A stretch of 64,000 nucleotides of DNA from Ferriphaselus sp. R-1. GTDB lineage: Bacteria; Pseudomonadota; Gammaproteobacteria; Burkholderiales; Gallionellaceae. The notes beneath the pieces were generated by a model. That model did no database searches. It saw nothing but the letters and a program-made list of their open reading frames with translations, and was not told where the DNA came from. Shown in pieces: positions 19,204 to 27,299 of the stretch. The DNA lies in NCBI RefSeq assembly GCF_000746095.1, contig NZ_JQKP01000004.1:1-64000 (forward strand). The letters run 5' to 3'. The position numbers and the translations under genes were made by a program. How positions within the stretch are numbered: the first letter of the stretch is position 1; each line of letters opens with the position of its first letter.

Positions 19204-19872
19204 ATGCAGACCAAGACAGTATTGAACCTGACGATCATCGCAGCAGCTCTCGGGCTCGCCGCCTGCAATACGACCAAGCCTCACGCTGCGACCGAGGCCA
19301 AACCGGCAGTTGAAGTGGCAGCACCGGCGCCCTCCCCTACAGCCGCTCCCGCAGCTTCGAAACCGGTCGGTGTCGCCGAGCCAGCGCCCGTAGCCAAGCA
19401 AGACGCCGCCCCCGCCAAGGCAGTGACGACCAAGGCAGCTGCGGCTGAAACCAAGGCCGCCGCAAAATCCAAAGCCGATACCAAGAAGAGCGGCAGCGCG
19501 ACCGCCGCACCGGAAAAGGCTGCGGCCACTGCACCCGCCACGGCTCCCGTCGCACCTGTCGCCGAGGTGAAGCCCGCCGCCGAAACGAAGCCGGCGCCTC
19601 CCAAGGCGGCCGCCATCACTCAGGATCAAGCCATGGTGCTGGCCAGAAAGGGAAACTGTCTGGCTTGCCACAAGATCGACAGCAAGCTGATCGGCCCGGC
19701 CTGGAAGGACGTGGGTGCGAAGTACAAGGGTGATGCCGCCACCATCGCGGCCAACATCAAGAAGGGTGGCAAGTTCGGCTGGAATCTCGGCGTGATGCCT
19801 GCCAAGGGCGGCAGCAGCTTGTCCGACGCGGACATCGCCAGCCTGGCCGGATTCATCGCCACGCTGAGATAA
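19204..19872 (+). CDS. Class I cytochrome c lipoprotein with long Ala/Lys/Pro linker
   Basis: A 222-residue electron carrier. The lead peptide ends in a lipobox (LGLAAC, Cys at residue 21), so it should be anchored to a membrane facing the periplasm. About 115 residues of low-complexity Ala/Lys/Pro/Thr follow. The C-terminal 80 residues are a cytochrome c551/552-type domain: CLACH haem site, IGPAWKDVGAKYKG, and the axial Met in NLGVMPAKGG. Redox partners are unknown. The long flexible tether could let the haem domain span the periplasm. Start set by AAGGAGGACGGCCATG. Confidence 0.92.
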   Translation: MQTKTVLNLTIIAAALGLAACNTTKPHAATEAKPAVEVAAPAPSPTAAPAASKPVGVAEPAPVAKQDAAPAKAVTTKAAAAETKAAAKSKADTKKSGSATAAPEKAAATAPATAPVAPVAEVKPAAETKPAPPKAAAITQDQAMVLARKGNCLACHKIDSKLIGPAWKDVGAKYKGDAATIAANIKKGGKFGWNLGVMPAKGGSSLSDADIASLAGFIATLR

Positions 19873-19894
19873 ACTCTCTCCGCCAGCGCACGAC

Positions 19895-19922
19895 AGGGCA
19901 TCCCGAGCGGATGCCCTTGTTC
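19895..19922. terminator. Terminator between cytochrome c gene and addA
   Basis: AGGGCATCC (19895-19903) pairs with GGATGCCCT (19909-19917), loop CGAGC, followed by TGTT. It sits between two convergent genes and could serve both. Confidence 0.7.
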
Positions 19923-19943
19923 ATTCCAGCCTTCAGCAGCGGC

Positions 19944-22900
19944 TCAAAGCTCGCAGAACCGGCCTGCGGCGAACAGCACGGCACAACGCACCGACTTGGC
20001 CGGGAACGAGGCCTGCATCGCCATGCGATACTGCGCCATCTGCCCGGCATGGCGCGCGGCATCACCGCCCGCCTCGCCCATCTTGTAATCCAGCACCCAG
20101 ACCTCGTCATCGAACTCGACCAGGCGGTCGATACGGCGCAGGTCGCCGTCATCTCCGACATAAGGCAACTCGTTGCTGGCGCGCAAGTAACAGGCCGGAT
20201 CGAAGAAGCGGCGTAGTTCGACGCGCTCCAGCAGGGCGCGCGCCTGCGGCAACAACTGCTCCAGTTCGCCGGGCGGGATGCGGCAACGCTGCGCCAACGC
20301 GGCCTCGTCCGGGCAAGGCGCGCCTGCCGCCGGGGCCAGGTGTTGCAACAAGGCATGCAGCCACACCCCGCGCCGCTGCGCCTCGCTCAAACCGGCACGT
20401 CGGCTGCCGACCGGATACGGCTGCCGCAGCGCTTCATCCACCTGCGGTTCGGGCTTACGGATAACGGGCGAGGCGCTCAGCGCCTCGCACAACAAGGGAT
20501 TCGCCCCCTGCCCCGCCACCGCCGCGATGCGACCGTACCAGCTCTCCTCGCCCGGCTTGCCGTTGCCGCTCACCAGCAGCGCCTGTTTGGCGCGCGTCAT
20601 GGCGACGTAGAGCAAGTTCATCGCCTCGCGTTCGGCCAGCTTGTCTTCTGCGGTGAAGTAGCGCGCGCGTTTGGCTCCGCGCTGCGGGGAATACAGGGAG
20701 AAATGGCCGGGCTGCGCCGCGTCCGGCGACCAGTCCAGCAGCACGCCGTAGCTGTCCGATTTTTCGCGTGCGTCGTTGGCATCGAGCAGCCAGACGATGG
20801 GCGCTTCCAGCCCTTTCGATTCGTGCACGGTGAGGAAGCGCAGCGCATTGCCCACCGCACCCAGCTTGCCCTCGTCCGGCGCTTCGTTGTCGCTGGCGGC
20901 GCGCAGCTCGGCCAGCTCGTGCAGAAAGCGCGGCAGACTGGGGTAGCGACCGGCGTCCACGTTCAGCGCGATGTGCAAAAAGGCTTGCAGATTGGCCACC
21001 ACCTGCTCGCGCGCCTCGGGCGGCACGGCGGCGCGATAACGCACCAGCGCATCCGATTCGAAGTAGATGCGGTCGAGCAAGTCGTGCACCGGTAGGCGGT
21101 CGGCCAGATTCAGCCAGCCGCGCAACAACCGCTCGGCGCGCTGCAAACTGGCTGAGGCGGTTCCGGCCTCGACCAGCAACTGCAAGCGCCGCCACCAGCT
21201 CCCCTCGTCCAGCCCTGCCAGTGCCAGCAGCTCCTCATCCCCGCAATCGAACAACGGCGAACGCAGCACCTGCGCCAGTTGCAGGTCGGCGAACGGGGTG
21301 ATGAGGAAGGTGAGCAGCGCCTGCAAGTCCAGCGTCTCCATCGCCTCCAGCAGCCCGCCGCGCCGCGAGGTGACGAAGGGGATGTGGCGCTGGCGCAGCG
21401 CCTGTTCGTAGATGGCGAGGTGGGTGCGCTTCCGCACCAGCACCATGATGTCGCCGTACTGCGCCGGGCGCACCGTGCCATTCTCCTCATGCACCTGCCA
21501 GTGACCGACGATCTCGGCGACCTTGGCGGCGAACTGCTCCGCCTCGGTCTCGCGCGCGCTGCCGTCCTTCTCCGCCCGCGCTTCCAGCAAGGGATTGCGC
21601 AGCGTCAGCGCGGCCTCCGCCGTTTCGGCCTTGTCTGGCATCGGCAACAATCCCAGCACTTCGACATGCCCCGGCAGCCCGACGTTGTGCGACTCGTGCG
21701 TGACGAAATCGTGGAACACCGGCTGCCCCTCGAACACGCCGTTCACCGCCGCCAGCACCGCAGGCGCATTGCGCCGGGTGACGTTGCGCTTCTGGTGCGC
21801 CGCGCCGTAATGCTCGACGAGGAATTCGCGCACCACGTCGAAAATGCGCGCGTCGGCGCGGCGGAAGCGGTAGATGGACTGCTTGGGGTCGCCCACCATG
21901 AAAATGGTCGGGCGCGAATCCACCGCGTCCGCCGCCGCGAACCAGGCGCGGAGGATCTGCCACTGCAAGGGATTGGTGTCCTGGAACTCGTCCAGCAGCA
22001 CGTGTTTGTAGCGGCTGTCGAGCTTGTACTGCATGTATTCGGCGTGGTCGCTGTCGTTGAGCAGGCGCGCCGCCTGCCATTCCAGATCGCCGAAATCCAT
22101 CTGCTGCTGGCGCTGTTTCAACTGCTGATAGCAATCCAGCAAGGCCGCGCCGCAGCGCAGCGCATGGCTGTTGAGGGCGTACACCTGGCGGTCGTCCAGC
22201 TCGCCGCGCAGGGTATCCAGTTGCTCGAACAACTGGTCGCGGGCGACTTCGTAGGCATCGACGCTCTGCTTGCCCACCGCCTTGAACGCGCGCGGCTTGC
22301 CCGCCTGGGTGTACATCTGCTCGCACACCGCAAGGAATCGCGCCTCGCCCGCGTTGTCCGTCCAAGCCTGCTCCAACTTGTTGGCCGCCGTGCGCTTGGC
22401 CTCGGTATTGCCCGCCGCCAACTGCCCGGCGAACGCCATCACCGCCTGCGCACTGCACGCATCCTGCGCCCAATCCGCCAGCGGATCGCGCGTCTCGTCG
22501 ATCTCCAGCTCCTCGCGCAACCGCGCCAACGCCCAATCCACCGGCTGACTTTGCCCAGCGACATACGCCTGCCACTCGTTGCGCAGCGCGACGAACTTGA
22601 ACAGCAGCGCCCGCGTGTTGTGCAGCCCGATGTCGGCCAGCAAAACCTGCATGGACTGCTCGGCGACACTGCCCGGCGCATCACCCAACTGGTCGGCGAA
22701 CATGCGCCACGCCTCGTCCTGCAAAGCCTGCGTCTGCTCCAGCAGACTCACCCCGCCGGGCGCTGCCGCCAGCGGCGCGCGCTGCATCAACTGCATGAAC
22801 CAGCCGTGGAAGGTGTTGATGGTGAGCGGCGGCTGAGCCTGCAACACCTCCGCGAACAGCGCCCGCGCACGCGGCAAAGCGGATTCCACCTCCGCCTCAT

Positions 22901-23156
22901 CCAGCGCCCGCTCGCGCAAGAACTGCCGCACCTGAGCCTCGTCCGCCACCGCCAGCAGATGCAGCCAGTCATGCAACCGCTGCTGCATCTCCTGCGCCGC
23001 CTTGCGCGTGAACGTGATCGCCAGAATCTCGGCAGGCTTAACCCCCGCCAACAACAACCGCACCACCCGCGACACCAACAACCAAGTCTTGCCGCTGCCC
23101 GCACAGGCTTCAACGACGATGCTGCGGGTGGGGTTCAGGGCGGTGTGGTTATCCAT
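19944..23156 (-). CDS. addA: AddA-type UvrD/Rep helicase-nuclease (RecB-like) subunit
   Basis: A 1070-residue superfamily 1 helicase fused to a RecB-like nuclease, the motor of an AddAB (RecBCD analogue) complex that resects double-strand breaks and degrades linear phage DNA. Walker A is EACAGSGKTWLLVSRVVRLL, motif Ia AITFTRKAAQEMQQR, Walker B VLLDEFQDTNPLQWQIL, motif III GDPKQSIYRFRRAD, motif VI LLYVAMTRAKQALLVSG. The C-terminal nuclease core is RIDRLVEFDDEVWVLDYKMG. The partner addB lies upstream but 4.1 kb away. No Shine-Dalgarno precedes the ATG at 23156, consistent with the insert having displaced its normal leader. Confidence 0.9.
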   Translation of the reverse strand: MDNHTALNPTRSIVVEACAGSGKTWLLVSRVVRLLLAGVKPAEILAITFTRKAAQEMQQRLHDWLHLLAVADEAQVRQFLRERALDEAEVESALPRARALFAEVLQAQPPLTINTFHGWFMQLMQRAPLAAAPGGVSLLEQTQALQDEAWRMFADQLGDAPGSVAEQSMQVLLADIGLHNTRALLFKFVALRNEWQAYVAGQSQPVDWALARLREELEIDETRDPLADWAQDACSAQAVMAFAGQLAAGNTEAKRTAANKLEQAWTDNAGEARFLAVCEQMYTQAGKPRAFKAVGKQSVDAYEVARDQLFEQLDTLRGELDDRQVYALNSHALRCGAALLDCYQQLKQRQQQMDFGDLEWQAARLLNDSDHAEYMQYKLDSRYKHVLLDEFQDTNPLQWQILRAWFAAADAVDSRPTIFMVGDPKQSIYRFRRADARIFDVVREFLVEHYGAAHQKRNVTRRNAPAVLAAVNGVFEGQPVFHDFVTHESHNVGLPGHVEVLGLLPMPDKAETAEAALTLRNPLLEARAEKDGSARETEAEQFAAKVAEIVGHWQVHEENGTVRPAQYGDIMVLVRKRTHLAIYEQALRQRHIPFVTSRRGGLLEAMETLDLQALLTFLITPFADLQLAQVLRSPLFDCGDEELLALAGLDEGSWWRRLQLLVEAGTASASLQRAERLLRGWLNLADRLPVHDLLDRIYFESDALVRYRAAVPPEAREQVVANLQAFLHIALNVDAGRYPSLPRFLHELAELRAASDNEAPDEGKLGAVGNALRFLTVHESKGLEAPIVWLLDANDAREKSDSYGVLLDWSPDAAQPGHFSLYSPQRGAKRARYFTAEDKLAEREAMNLLYVAMTRAKQALLVSGNGKPGEESWYGRIAAVAGQGANPLLCEALSASPVIRKPEPQVDEALRQPYPVGSRRAGLSEAQRRGVWLHALLQHLAPAAGAPCPDEAALAQRCRIPPGELEQLLPQARALLERVELRRFFDPACYLRASNELPYVGDDGDLRRIDRLVEFDDEVWVLDYKMGEAGGDAARHAGQMAQYRMAMQASFPAKSVRCAVLFAAGRFCEL

Positions 23157-23193
23157 GTTCGATAAAATTTGAAAGGGAGGCTTGGATGAGGGA

Positions 23194-23238
23194 CGAACCC
23201 CGGCAAGGTGTGTGGTGCGAGGTAAATGCTGGGGTTCG
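23194..23238 (-). terminator. Possible hairpin/terminator downstream of the retron reverse transcriptase
   Basis: CGAACCCC (23194-23201) and GGGGTTCG (23231-23238) are inverted, extended by GCA/TGC after one mismatch. The loop is long (about 20 nt) and there is no T-tract, so terminator function is weakly supported. It separates the retron from addA. Confidence 0.3.
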
Positions 23239-23243
23239 CGGGC

Positions 23244-24173
23244 TCACGCTTGTCCGCTCATCAGCGATTGGAATAACTCAATGCTAATCATTCGCTTAAT
23301 TGATTCAATAAACTCGGGCTCAATTGAAATTGCAAAAGCAATTAGTCCTCGCAAATGTGGCACATCTTCCGGTGGGATTTGCCCCAAAGAAAAATGATGG
23401 GCCATAGACCGTATTTGACGTTTTTTTTCGCGACCAAGTGATGGCCTTCCTTCGTTGGACAATACCAAGCCAGTCAATTCTCTCCTAAACTTATTTGAGA
23501 CGAAAACCGTCTTTTTTTCATTAAGTGATACGCGAGGATATTGCGTTTCTCGACACAACTGGCGAACAAAGTTATAAGCATCATTCAGCACTTTCGGTGT
23601 ATTAGTCGACAAAGCAAGGTCATCAGCATATCGGGTATATGCAATCTGGTTGGCATCACAGTATTCAGCTAAAGCGGTATCAAATTTGAACATGATCGTA
23701 TTTGAAACGGCTGGCGAGCTTGGTGCGCCAATCGAGAGTACATAATTTCTGCTCACGAGTTCATAACGGAACAACAATCTAACTAGAAGGTTGGCATCCT
23801 CATCTGAGACTTCCAAATACGACTTGAGGTGGTCAAAGAAATTATTGCCCGTTATCGAGGGGAAGAAATTCTCAAAATCAAGTTTGAGAAGATAGCGGTT
23901 GCCAGCATGAGCCACTGCGTGATCTTTGATACTGCGACCCGGTCGATATGCAGTTGCTGCATTATGTATTGGCAATAGATTTACGTAGTTAGCAACTGCC
24001 CATTTCTGAAGAATTTTAATTTCTGCAGTAGGCTGCGCAATTAATCTTCTTCCTCTCCCATGTCGCTTTTCGATGTAGTGCAGTTTGTAACGCGATGCGG
24101 CTGTCAGAAGCAGAAGTTGAACTTCTCGCCGAGTAAGTGTGAAGTCTTGCTGAATTCGCTCAATTAGACCCAT
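23244..24173 (-). CDS. Retron reverse transcriptase
   Basis: A 309-residue retron-type RNA-directed DNA polymerase that makes msDNA from the adjacent msr-msd RNA. Motifs in order: HNAATAYRPGRSIKDHAVAH (RT2-type), LLKLDFENFFPSI (RT3), LSIGAPSSPAVSNTI (RT4), YTRYADDLALSTN (catalytic YADD, RT5), and NEKKTVFVSNKFRRELTGLV, the retron-specific VTGL-type segment after RT6. Size is normal (300-350). It overlaps the effector by 10 bases, so the two are translationally coupled. Base composition is clearly AT-rich against the addA and addB genes around it, a sign of horizontal acquisition. No maturase or endonuclease domain, which excludes a group II intron. Confidence 0.93.
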   Translation of the reverse strand: MGLIERIQQDFTLTRREVQLLLLTAASRYKLHYIEKRHGRGRRLIAQPTAEIKILQKWAVANYVNLLPIHNAATAYRPGRSIKDHAVAHAGNRYLLKLDFENFFPSITGNNFFDHLKSYLEVSDEDANLLVRLLFRYELVSRNYVLSIGAPSSPAVSNTIMFKFDTALAEYCDANQIAYTRYADDLALSTNTPKVLNDAYNFVRQLCRETQYPRVSLNEKKTVFVSNKFRRELTGLVLSNEGRPSLGREKKRQIRSMAHHFSLGQIPPEDVPHLRGLIAFAISIEPEFIESIKRMISIELFQSLMSGQA

Positions 24174-25102
24174 TTTATTTCCCCATGGATCTTTGCATAT
24201 GCTTTTGAACGTACTGCCTCCTTTGATAGCGCTGGTAACGCAGTTGTTAATTTAAATCGTGATCTTTCAAACTTTGACTTAGCTTCTTCTGGTGCTGAAT
24301 AATCAAAAAAGCGAATCCGCTCTTTAGGTGGCACGAAATATCGCTCGGTTAAATGCCCTGACTCAACAATTAAGTCCAACAGTTGTAGAAGATTTAACAT
24401 TCGCTTCAGGCGTTTTGCTTCGTGCTCAATGCCCATAAAAAGGAGCAACTCTTCAATCTCCTTCTTTGTTAGCGCGCCAAATAACTCAACCAAGTCAGCA
24501 ATCAGAAGAAATTGGTCTCGTGTGCTGTTTGAATTAAACCGATGAGTTTTTGGCAATGTAACAACCTTGGCTTTAAGTGCTTCGCCAACGCCAACGACTT
24601 CTGGTTCAAACAATTTGGGGTCACTAGTTGAATCAACGACACAAATAGCTGAAGAGCTGTGAGCTTCTTCAATTCTTCTAATTGGCCCAAGTTTGATAAA
24701 CGACGGCGCATCGTAATGATCTTTGGCGACAACCACCAAAAGACGCTCGCACAGAACGTCATCCATGCAGAATGCGCCTAGTTCGGCTAAAGCACCTTCA
24801 CACTCTGAAAAAAGGAGGATCCCTCTGGATAAACACCCTGCATCTCGTTCGAAGTCAACGAGATTGTCGTACCCTTCAAACTGATTCCACTCTTTGTAAT
24901 CTTCCGGCTTTATCAAGTATTTTGATAAGTCATAACTTGAACTAAACGCCCAATCGAGGAAGACGCTGCGGCAAGATGCATACTTATTATTGATGTCGGA
25001 GGCTGCTCCGCCGAATACCAAGATGAGCGGGGAAAGAGACTCAATACGAGTCTTTGGCGGCGATATTGACGCTTTGAAAGTCTGGATCGCGTTATTAAAC
25101 AC
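24164..25102 (-). CDS. Retron effector, nucleoside deoxyribosyltransferase-like with C-terminal winged-helix (type II-A style)
   Basis: A 312-residue protein in the effector-before-RT position of type II-A retrons (Eco1/Ec86, Sen2/St85). The N-terminal half starts PLILVFGGAASD and contains ILLFSECEGALAELGAFCMD, matching the NDT-like fold with its catalytic Glu in SExxGxxAELGAF. Characterised relatives cleave nucleobases or NAD-type substrates when phage disturbs msDNA. The C-terminal third (LTKKEIEELLLFMGIEHEAK; RYFVPPKERIRFFDY) looks like a winged-helix domain. It starts with GTG at 25102; an in-frame TGA lies 12 bases upstream, so no other start is possible. It has no Shine-Dalgarno, and its start is 10 bases from the a2 segment of the RNA. 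Confidence 0.82.
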   Translation of the reverse strand: MFNNAIQTFKASISPPKTRIESLSPLILVFGGAASDINNKYASCRSVFLDWAFSSSYDLSKYLIKPEDYKEWNQFEGYDNLVDFERDAGCLSRGILLFSECEGALAELGAFCMDDVLCERLLVVVAKDHYDAPSFIKLGPIRRIEEAHSSSAICVVDSTSDPKLFEPEVVGVGEALKAKVVTLPKTHRFNSNSTRDQFLLIADLVELFGALTKKEIEELLLFMGIEHEAKRLKRMLNLLQLLDLIVESGHLTERYFVPPKERIRFFDYSAPEEAKSKFERSRFKLTTALPALSKEAVRSKAYAKIHGEIKWV

Positions 25103-25112
25103 GGAGGGGAAG

Positions 25113-25290
25113 TATCAATTACCTTAAATTAGGCACGAAATCGAAAGTTTTCGATTCGGGCGCTTCTGCATCTAGCCCGAATCGAAAACTTTCGATTTCG
25201 TGCCGTTGATGCACTCCACTGCAACTCAGTCTGGCGAAACGCCCGACAATTGATAGCTGAAACAACTTGCCACCATTCACGTAATTGATA
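25113..25290 (-). ncRNA. Retron msr-msd non-coding RNA
   Basis: Read on the minus strand: a1 (UAUCAAUUAC, 25290-25281), hairpin SL1 GGUGGC/GCUAUC (25274-25252), hairpin SL2 GUCGGGCGUUUCGCCAGAC (25247-25229), a third hairpin (25225-25205), then a perfect 30-bp stem with a 13-nt loop (arms 25204-25175 and 25161-25132), then a2 (GUAAUUGAUA, 25122-25113), exactly complementary to a1 over 10 nt. This is the canonical retron order a1-msr-msd-a2, placed before the effector as in Eco1. The base after a1 is G (25280), a candidate branching guanosine. The msd arms contain a nested palindrome (ATCGAAA-GT-TTTCGAT). Exact RNA ends and branch point are inferred. Confidence 0.85.
25132..25204. repeat. Perfect 30-bp inverted repeat (msd stem)
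   Basis: Arm 25132-25161 is the exact reverse complement of arm 25175-25204, with a 13-base loop (GCTTCTGCATCTA). Each arm carries its own 7-bp inverted repeat ATCGAAA/TTTCGAT with a 2-base centre, so alternative folds of the single strand exist. Confidence 0.95.
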
Positions 25291-25527
25291 GCGCAGTGTA
25301 GTTGATAAGCTGTTCCACAATCAAGAAACAATTGTGCGGTTTCGGCTCATTTTCTGAAAGTTGGCTAAATGACGCAGCAAGTGCTTCCCCTTTATTTCAT
25401 GAACTGACAACGCCCGCGTCAATACGGACACCTATCTTGCGCCAGCTGCTATCCCGGGGAATCCTGCCTTTTGCCTCGCGCCATCCATGCAGCGCGATGT
25501 ACTGTGGGCAGTTCTGCAAGTGGGTGA

Positions 25528-25556
25528 ACTCTATGGTGCACGGCGGTGTGTGTCAA
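25528..25556 (-). promoter_or_regulatory. Candidate sigma-70 promoter upstream of the retron
   Basis: On the minus strand TTGACA (25556-25551), a 17-nt spacer, then TAGAGT (25533-25528). The -35 is perfect, the -10 matches 4 of 6. It reads toward the retron but is about 240 bases from a1. A nearer, weaker alternative (TTGATT-N18-TACACT) would start transcription close to a1. The rest of 25331-25575 contains no gene that I can recognise. Confidence 0.35.
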
Positions 25557-25575
25557 CTTGCCCACCATGCAGCCT

Positions 25576-25665
25576 CTAATTCCCCTCGCCCTCCGCCCAC
25601 CATCCCTTTCGGCACAGCCCTTTCATCGCGCAATACGCGCACACTTTGTCTACGCCGTTGGCGGG
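25576..25665 (-). pseudogene. Duplicated 3' end of addB (insertion footprint)
   Basis: Bases 25589-25665 align without gaps to 27315-27391, the last coding part of addB, with 7 mismatches in 77 bases (about 91%). In the addB frame it encodes PANGVDKVCAYCAMKGLCRK and GWWAEGEGN then stop, against ANGVDKVCEYCAMKGLCRKG in the intact gene. It follows the hipA stop directly. Together the two copies form direct repeats bracketing hipBA. I read it as the displaced original addB 3' end or one brought in with hipBA. Confidence 0.88.
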
Positions 25666-25729
25666 CCGAAATAATCGGGGACAGCCTCCCGGCAATACCG
25701 CCCCACAAATTTGATGAAAACGCCCCGTC

Positions 25730-26962
25730 TCAGCCTTGATTCCGATACCGCCTGGCTTTGACCGGCGGTGGCAAGCCTGCGAAGTCAAATGCCCTCACCT
25801 CTTCCGCCAGCCGGAATGCCGGAACTAGCTGATCTATGGCTGCGCCGCTCATTTCTTCGCCGATGTGAGTCCGCCATTGTTCGAGGATGAGGGAGGACAT
25901 TTCGCGCAGGGTGGCGATGGCCAGGTCGCGCTCCACGCCCATTTCGCTGGCGGAGGTGATGAGGCTGGCTGGGGTGGCAATCACGCTGCCGGTGTGAATT
26001 TGCAGGCACAGACGAACAGGGCCGGTTGCCGGGGCGGCGACGATGTCGAAGGCGGGCGATAGCGCCCAGCCTGCTTCGTGGATCAGGGCGTGGTTGCGGG
26101 CGTGGTCGTCCATGTTGGAGACCAGCGCGTTGAACGCCAGCCTTTGCCATAACTCAGGTCCGATCTCGGCGCGCGTCCAGCGGCGCGCTTCGAAACGCAA
26201 CAAGGGGTAGGACTTGAGTTGGCCGTCGCGGCGCGGGTCGCCCATGCCCAACACGGTGTGGGCGCTGGCGAAGCCCAGCCGGGTGTGCCGTTCCGGCGTA
26301 CCGGACAGGTCGAAGCGTTTGACCAGAATGACCAGACGACCATCGGGCAGTCGGTGCAGCCGCGATTCACACGCCCGTATGCCGCAGCGCGCGGCCAGTT
26401 GCAGCATGGCGTGCTCGTTCGCCGCGCCCTTGCATTCCGGGTCGCCCTTTTCGGGGAACTTGGCGATCCAAAAAGCGCCCGCATCGTAGGCCAGCAACTT
26501 GGGCTTGGCTCCGCCCATGCTGGTGCCGGGCTGTATCGCCTGAGCCAGAGCGGTGTCCGCCAGGGGGAAGCCCGCCGATACGGCGTCGATCTCTTGCAGC
26601 GTATAAGCCCGCAGACGATGTTCGGCATGAAAACTGAGGTTGCCTGCGCCGTCCTCCGGCGCGTGTTGCAGAATGCCGATCTCGTCCAGTGCGCCATGCT
26701 GGCGGATGAGCTGGTCGCGCCCCCAGGCATCCGGCCCAGCATCGCGGATCACGCCGTAGACGCCTTCGTTGCGCGTTTCCTTGCGTGGGCGCGCGATCAG
26801 CACGGTGGGATCGAGGAAATAGCTGTTCTTCCGGCTACGCCAGTCTTCGTCGTAGCTGAACGCGCCCACGGCGGTATCGGGATTCCAGACCAGCTGGCCC
26901 GCCAGCGTCTTGTGAAAATCACCGGGCAGTTGCGCATAAACGGCGATGCGCGACTCAGCCAT
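25730..26962 (-). CDS. hipA: HipA-family serine/threonine kinase toxin
   Basis: A 410-residue HipA kinase. In known systems it phosphorylates an aminoacyl-tRNA synthetase or other target to cause growth arrest, neutralised by HipB. N-subdomain: RIAVYAQLPGDFHKTLAGQL. Kinase signatures: PGTSMGGAKPKLLAYDAGAF (the Gly/Ser autophosphorylation-type loop), ILVKRFDL, catalytic loop NALVSNMDDHARNHALIHEA, and the metal-binding segment LSPAFDIVAAP. I chose ATG 26962, which overlaps hipB by 8 bases; the longer frame from 27013 lies inside hipB. Its C-terminus is intact. It lies between the two copies of the addB end. Confidence 0.88.
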   Translation of the reverse strand: MAESRIAVYAQLPGDFHKTLAGQLVWNPDTAVGAFSYDEDWRSRKNSYFLDPTVLIARPRKETRNEGVYGVIRDAGPDAWGRDQLIRQHGALDEIGILQHAPEDGAGNLSFHAEHRLRAYTLQEIDAVSAGFPLADTALAQAIQPGTSMGGAKPKLLAYDAGAFWIAKFPEKGDPECKGAANEHAMLQLAARCGIRACESRLHRLPDGRLVILVKRFDLSGTPERHTRLGFASAHTVLGMGDPRRDGQLKSYPLLRFEARRWTRAEIGPELWQRLAFNALVSNMDDHARNHALIHEAGWALSPAFDIVAAPATGPVRLCLQIHTGSVIATPASLITSASEMGVERDLAIATLREMSSLILEQWRTHIGEEMSGAAIDQLVPAFRLAEEVRAFDFAGLPPPVKARRYRNQG

Positions 26963-27263
26963 TGCGCACCCGCTGGGGCAGTTCGCTGGCGACGAGGCGC
27001 TGCTCTTCGTCACTCAGGCTGGTGGCAAGAATCTCACTCATGATGCCGAGCGACCATAGCACCGCCATGTAGTTACCAATGGATACGAAGGGCGAGCCCT
27101 TTTCGATCTCGGTTAGCGTGGAGCGGCTGATCCCCGCCATCACGGCCAGATCGTCTTGCCGCAGACGCTGTATCTTGCGCGCCACCACAATGCGCCGACC
27201 CAACCCATGCAGGTTGTCGGTGACAGTGGGGGGGAATGCGGCTGTTTTTTTAGTGAGTGTCAT
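26955..27263 (-). CDS. hipB: HipB-family XRE antitoxin/repressor
   Basis: A 102-residue antitoxin with a helix-turn-helix (GRRIVVARKIQRLRQDDLAV; MAGISRSTLTEIEKG) of the Cro/XRE type. HipB proteins bind HipA and repress the operon. Two ATGs exist (27272 and 27263). The promoter at 27271-27299 predicts a transcription start at about 27264, which would put the first base of the message next to ATG 27263 and exclude the upstream one, so a leaderless message is likely. Its promoter's -35 box overlaps the addB stop codon. Confidence 0.85.
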   Translation of the reverse strand: MTLTKKTAAFPPTVTDNLHGLGRRIVVARKIQRLRQDDLAVMAGISRSTLTEIEKGSPFVSIGNYMAVLWSLGIMSEILATSLSDEEQRLVASELPQRVRNG

Positions 27264-27269
27264 ATCGCA

Positions 27270-27299
27270 CATAGTATTAACTAGAGCGCGCTATGTCAA
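27270..27299 (-). promoter_or_regulatory. hipBA promoter and candidate HipB operator
   Basis: On the minus strand TTGACA (27299-27294), 17-nt spacer, TACTAT (27276-27271): 11 of 12 positions match sigma-70. CATAG (27270-27274) and CTATG (27291-27295) are inverted, and AGCGCGCT (27285-27292) is a perfect palindrome lying in the spacer, a likely autorepression site. Confidence 0.7.

Noticed and set aside
21279..23165. Plus-strand 628-codon frame opposite addA
   Set aside because: Antisense of a well-supported helicase; no recognisable features.
23244..24173. Reverse transcriptase considered as a group II intron or diversity-generating element
   Set aside because: No maturase or endonuclease domain, no intron domain V-like hairpin, no template/variable repeat; the effector and msr-msd context fits a retron.
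25302..25739. Plus-strand 145-codon frame across the retron upstream region
   Set aside because: It runs over the addB remnant and the hipA end in antisense, has atypical composition and no ribosome site.
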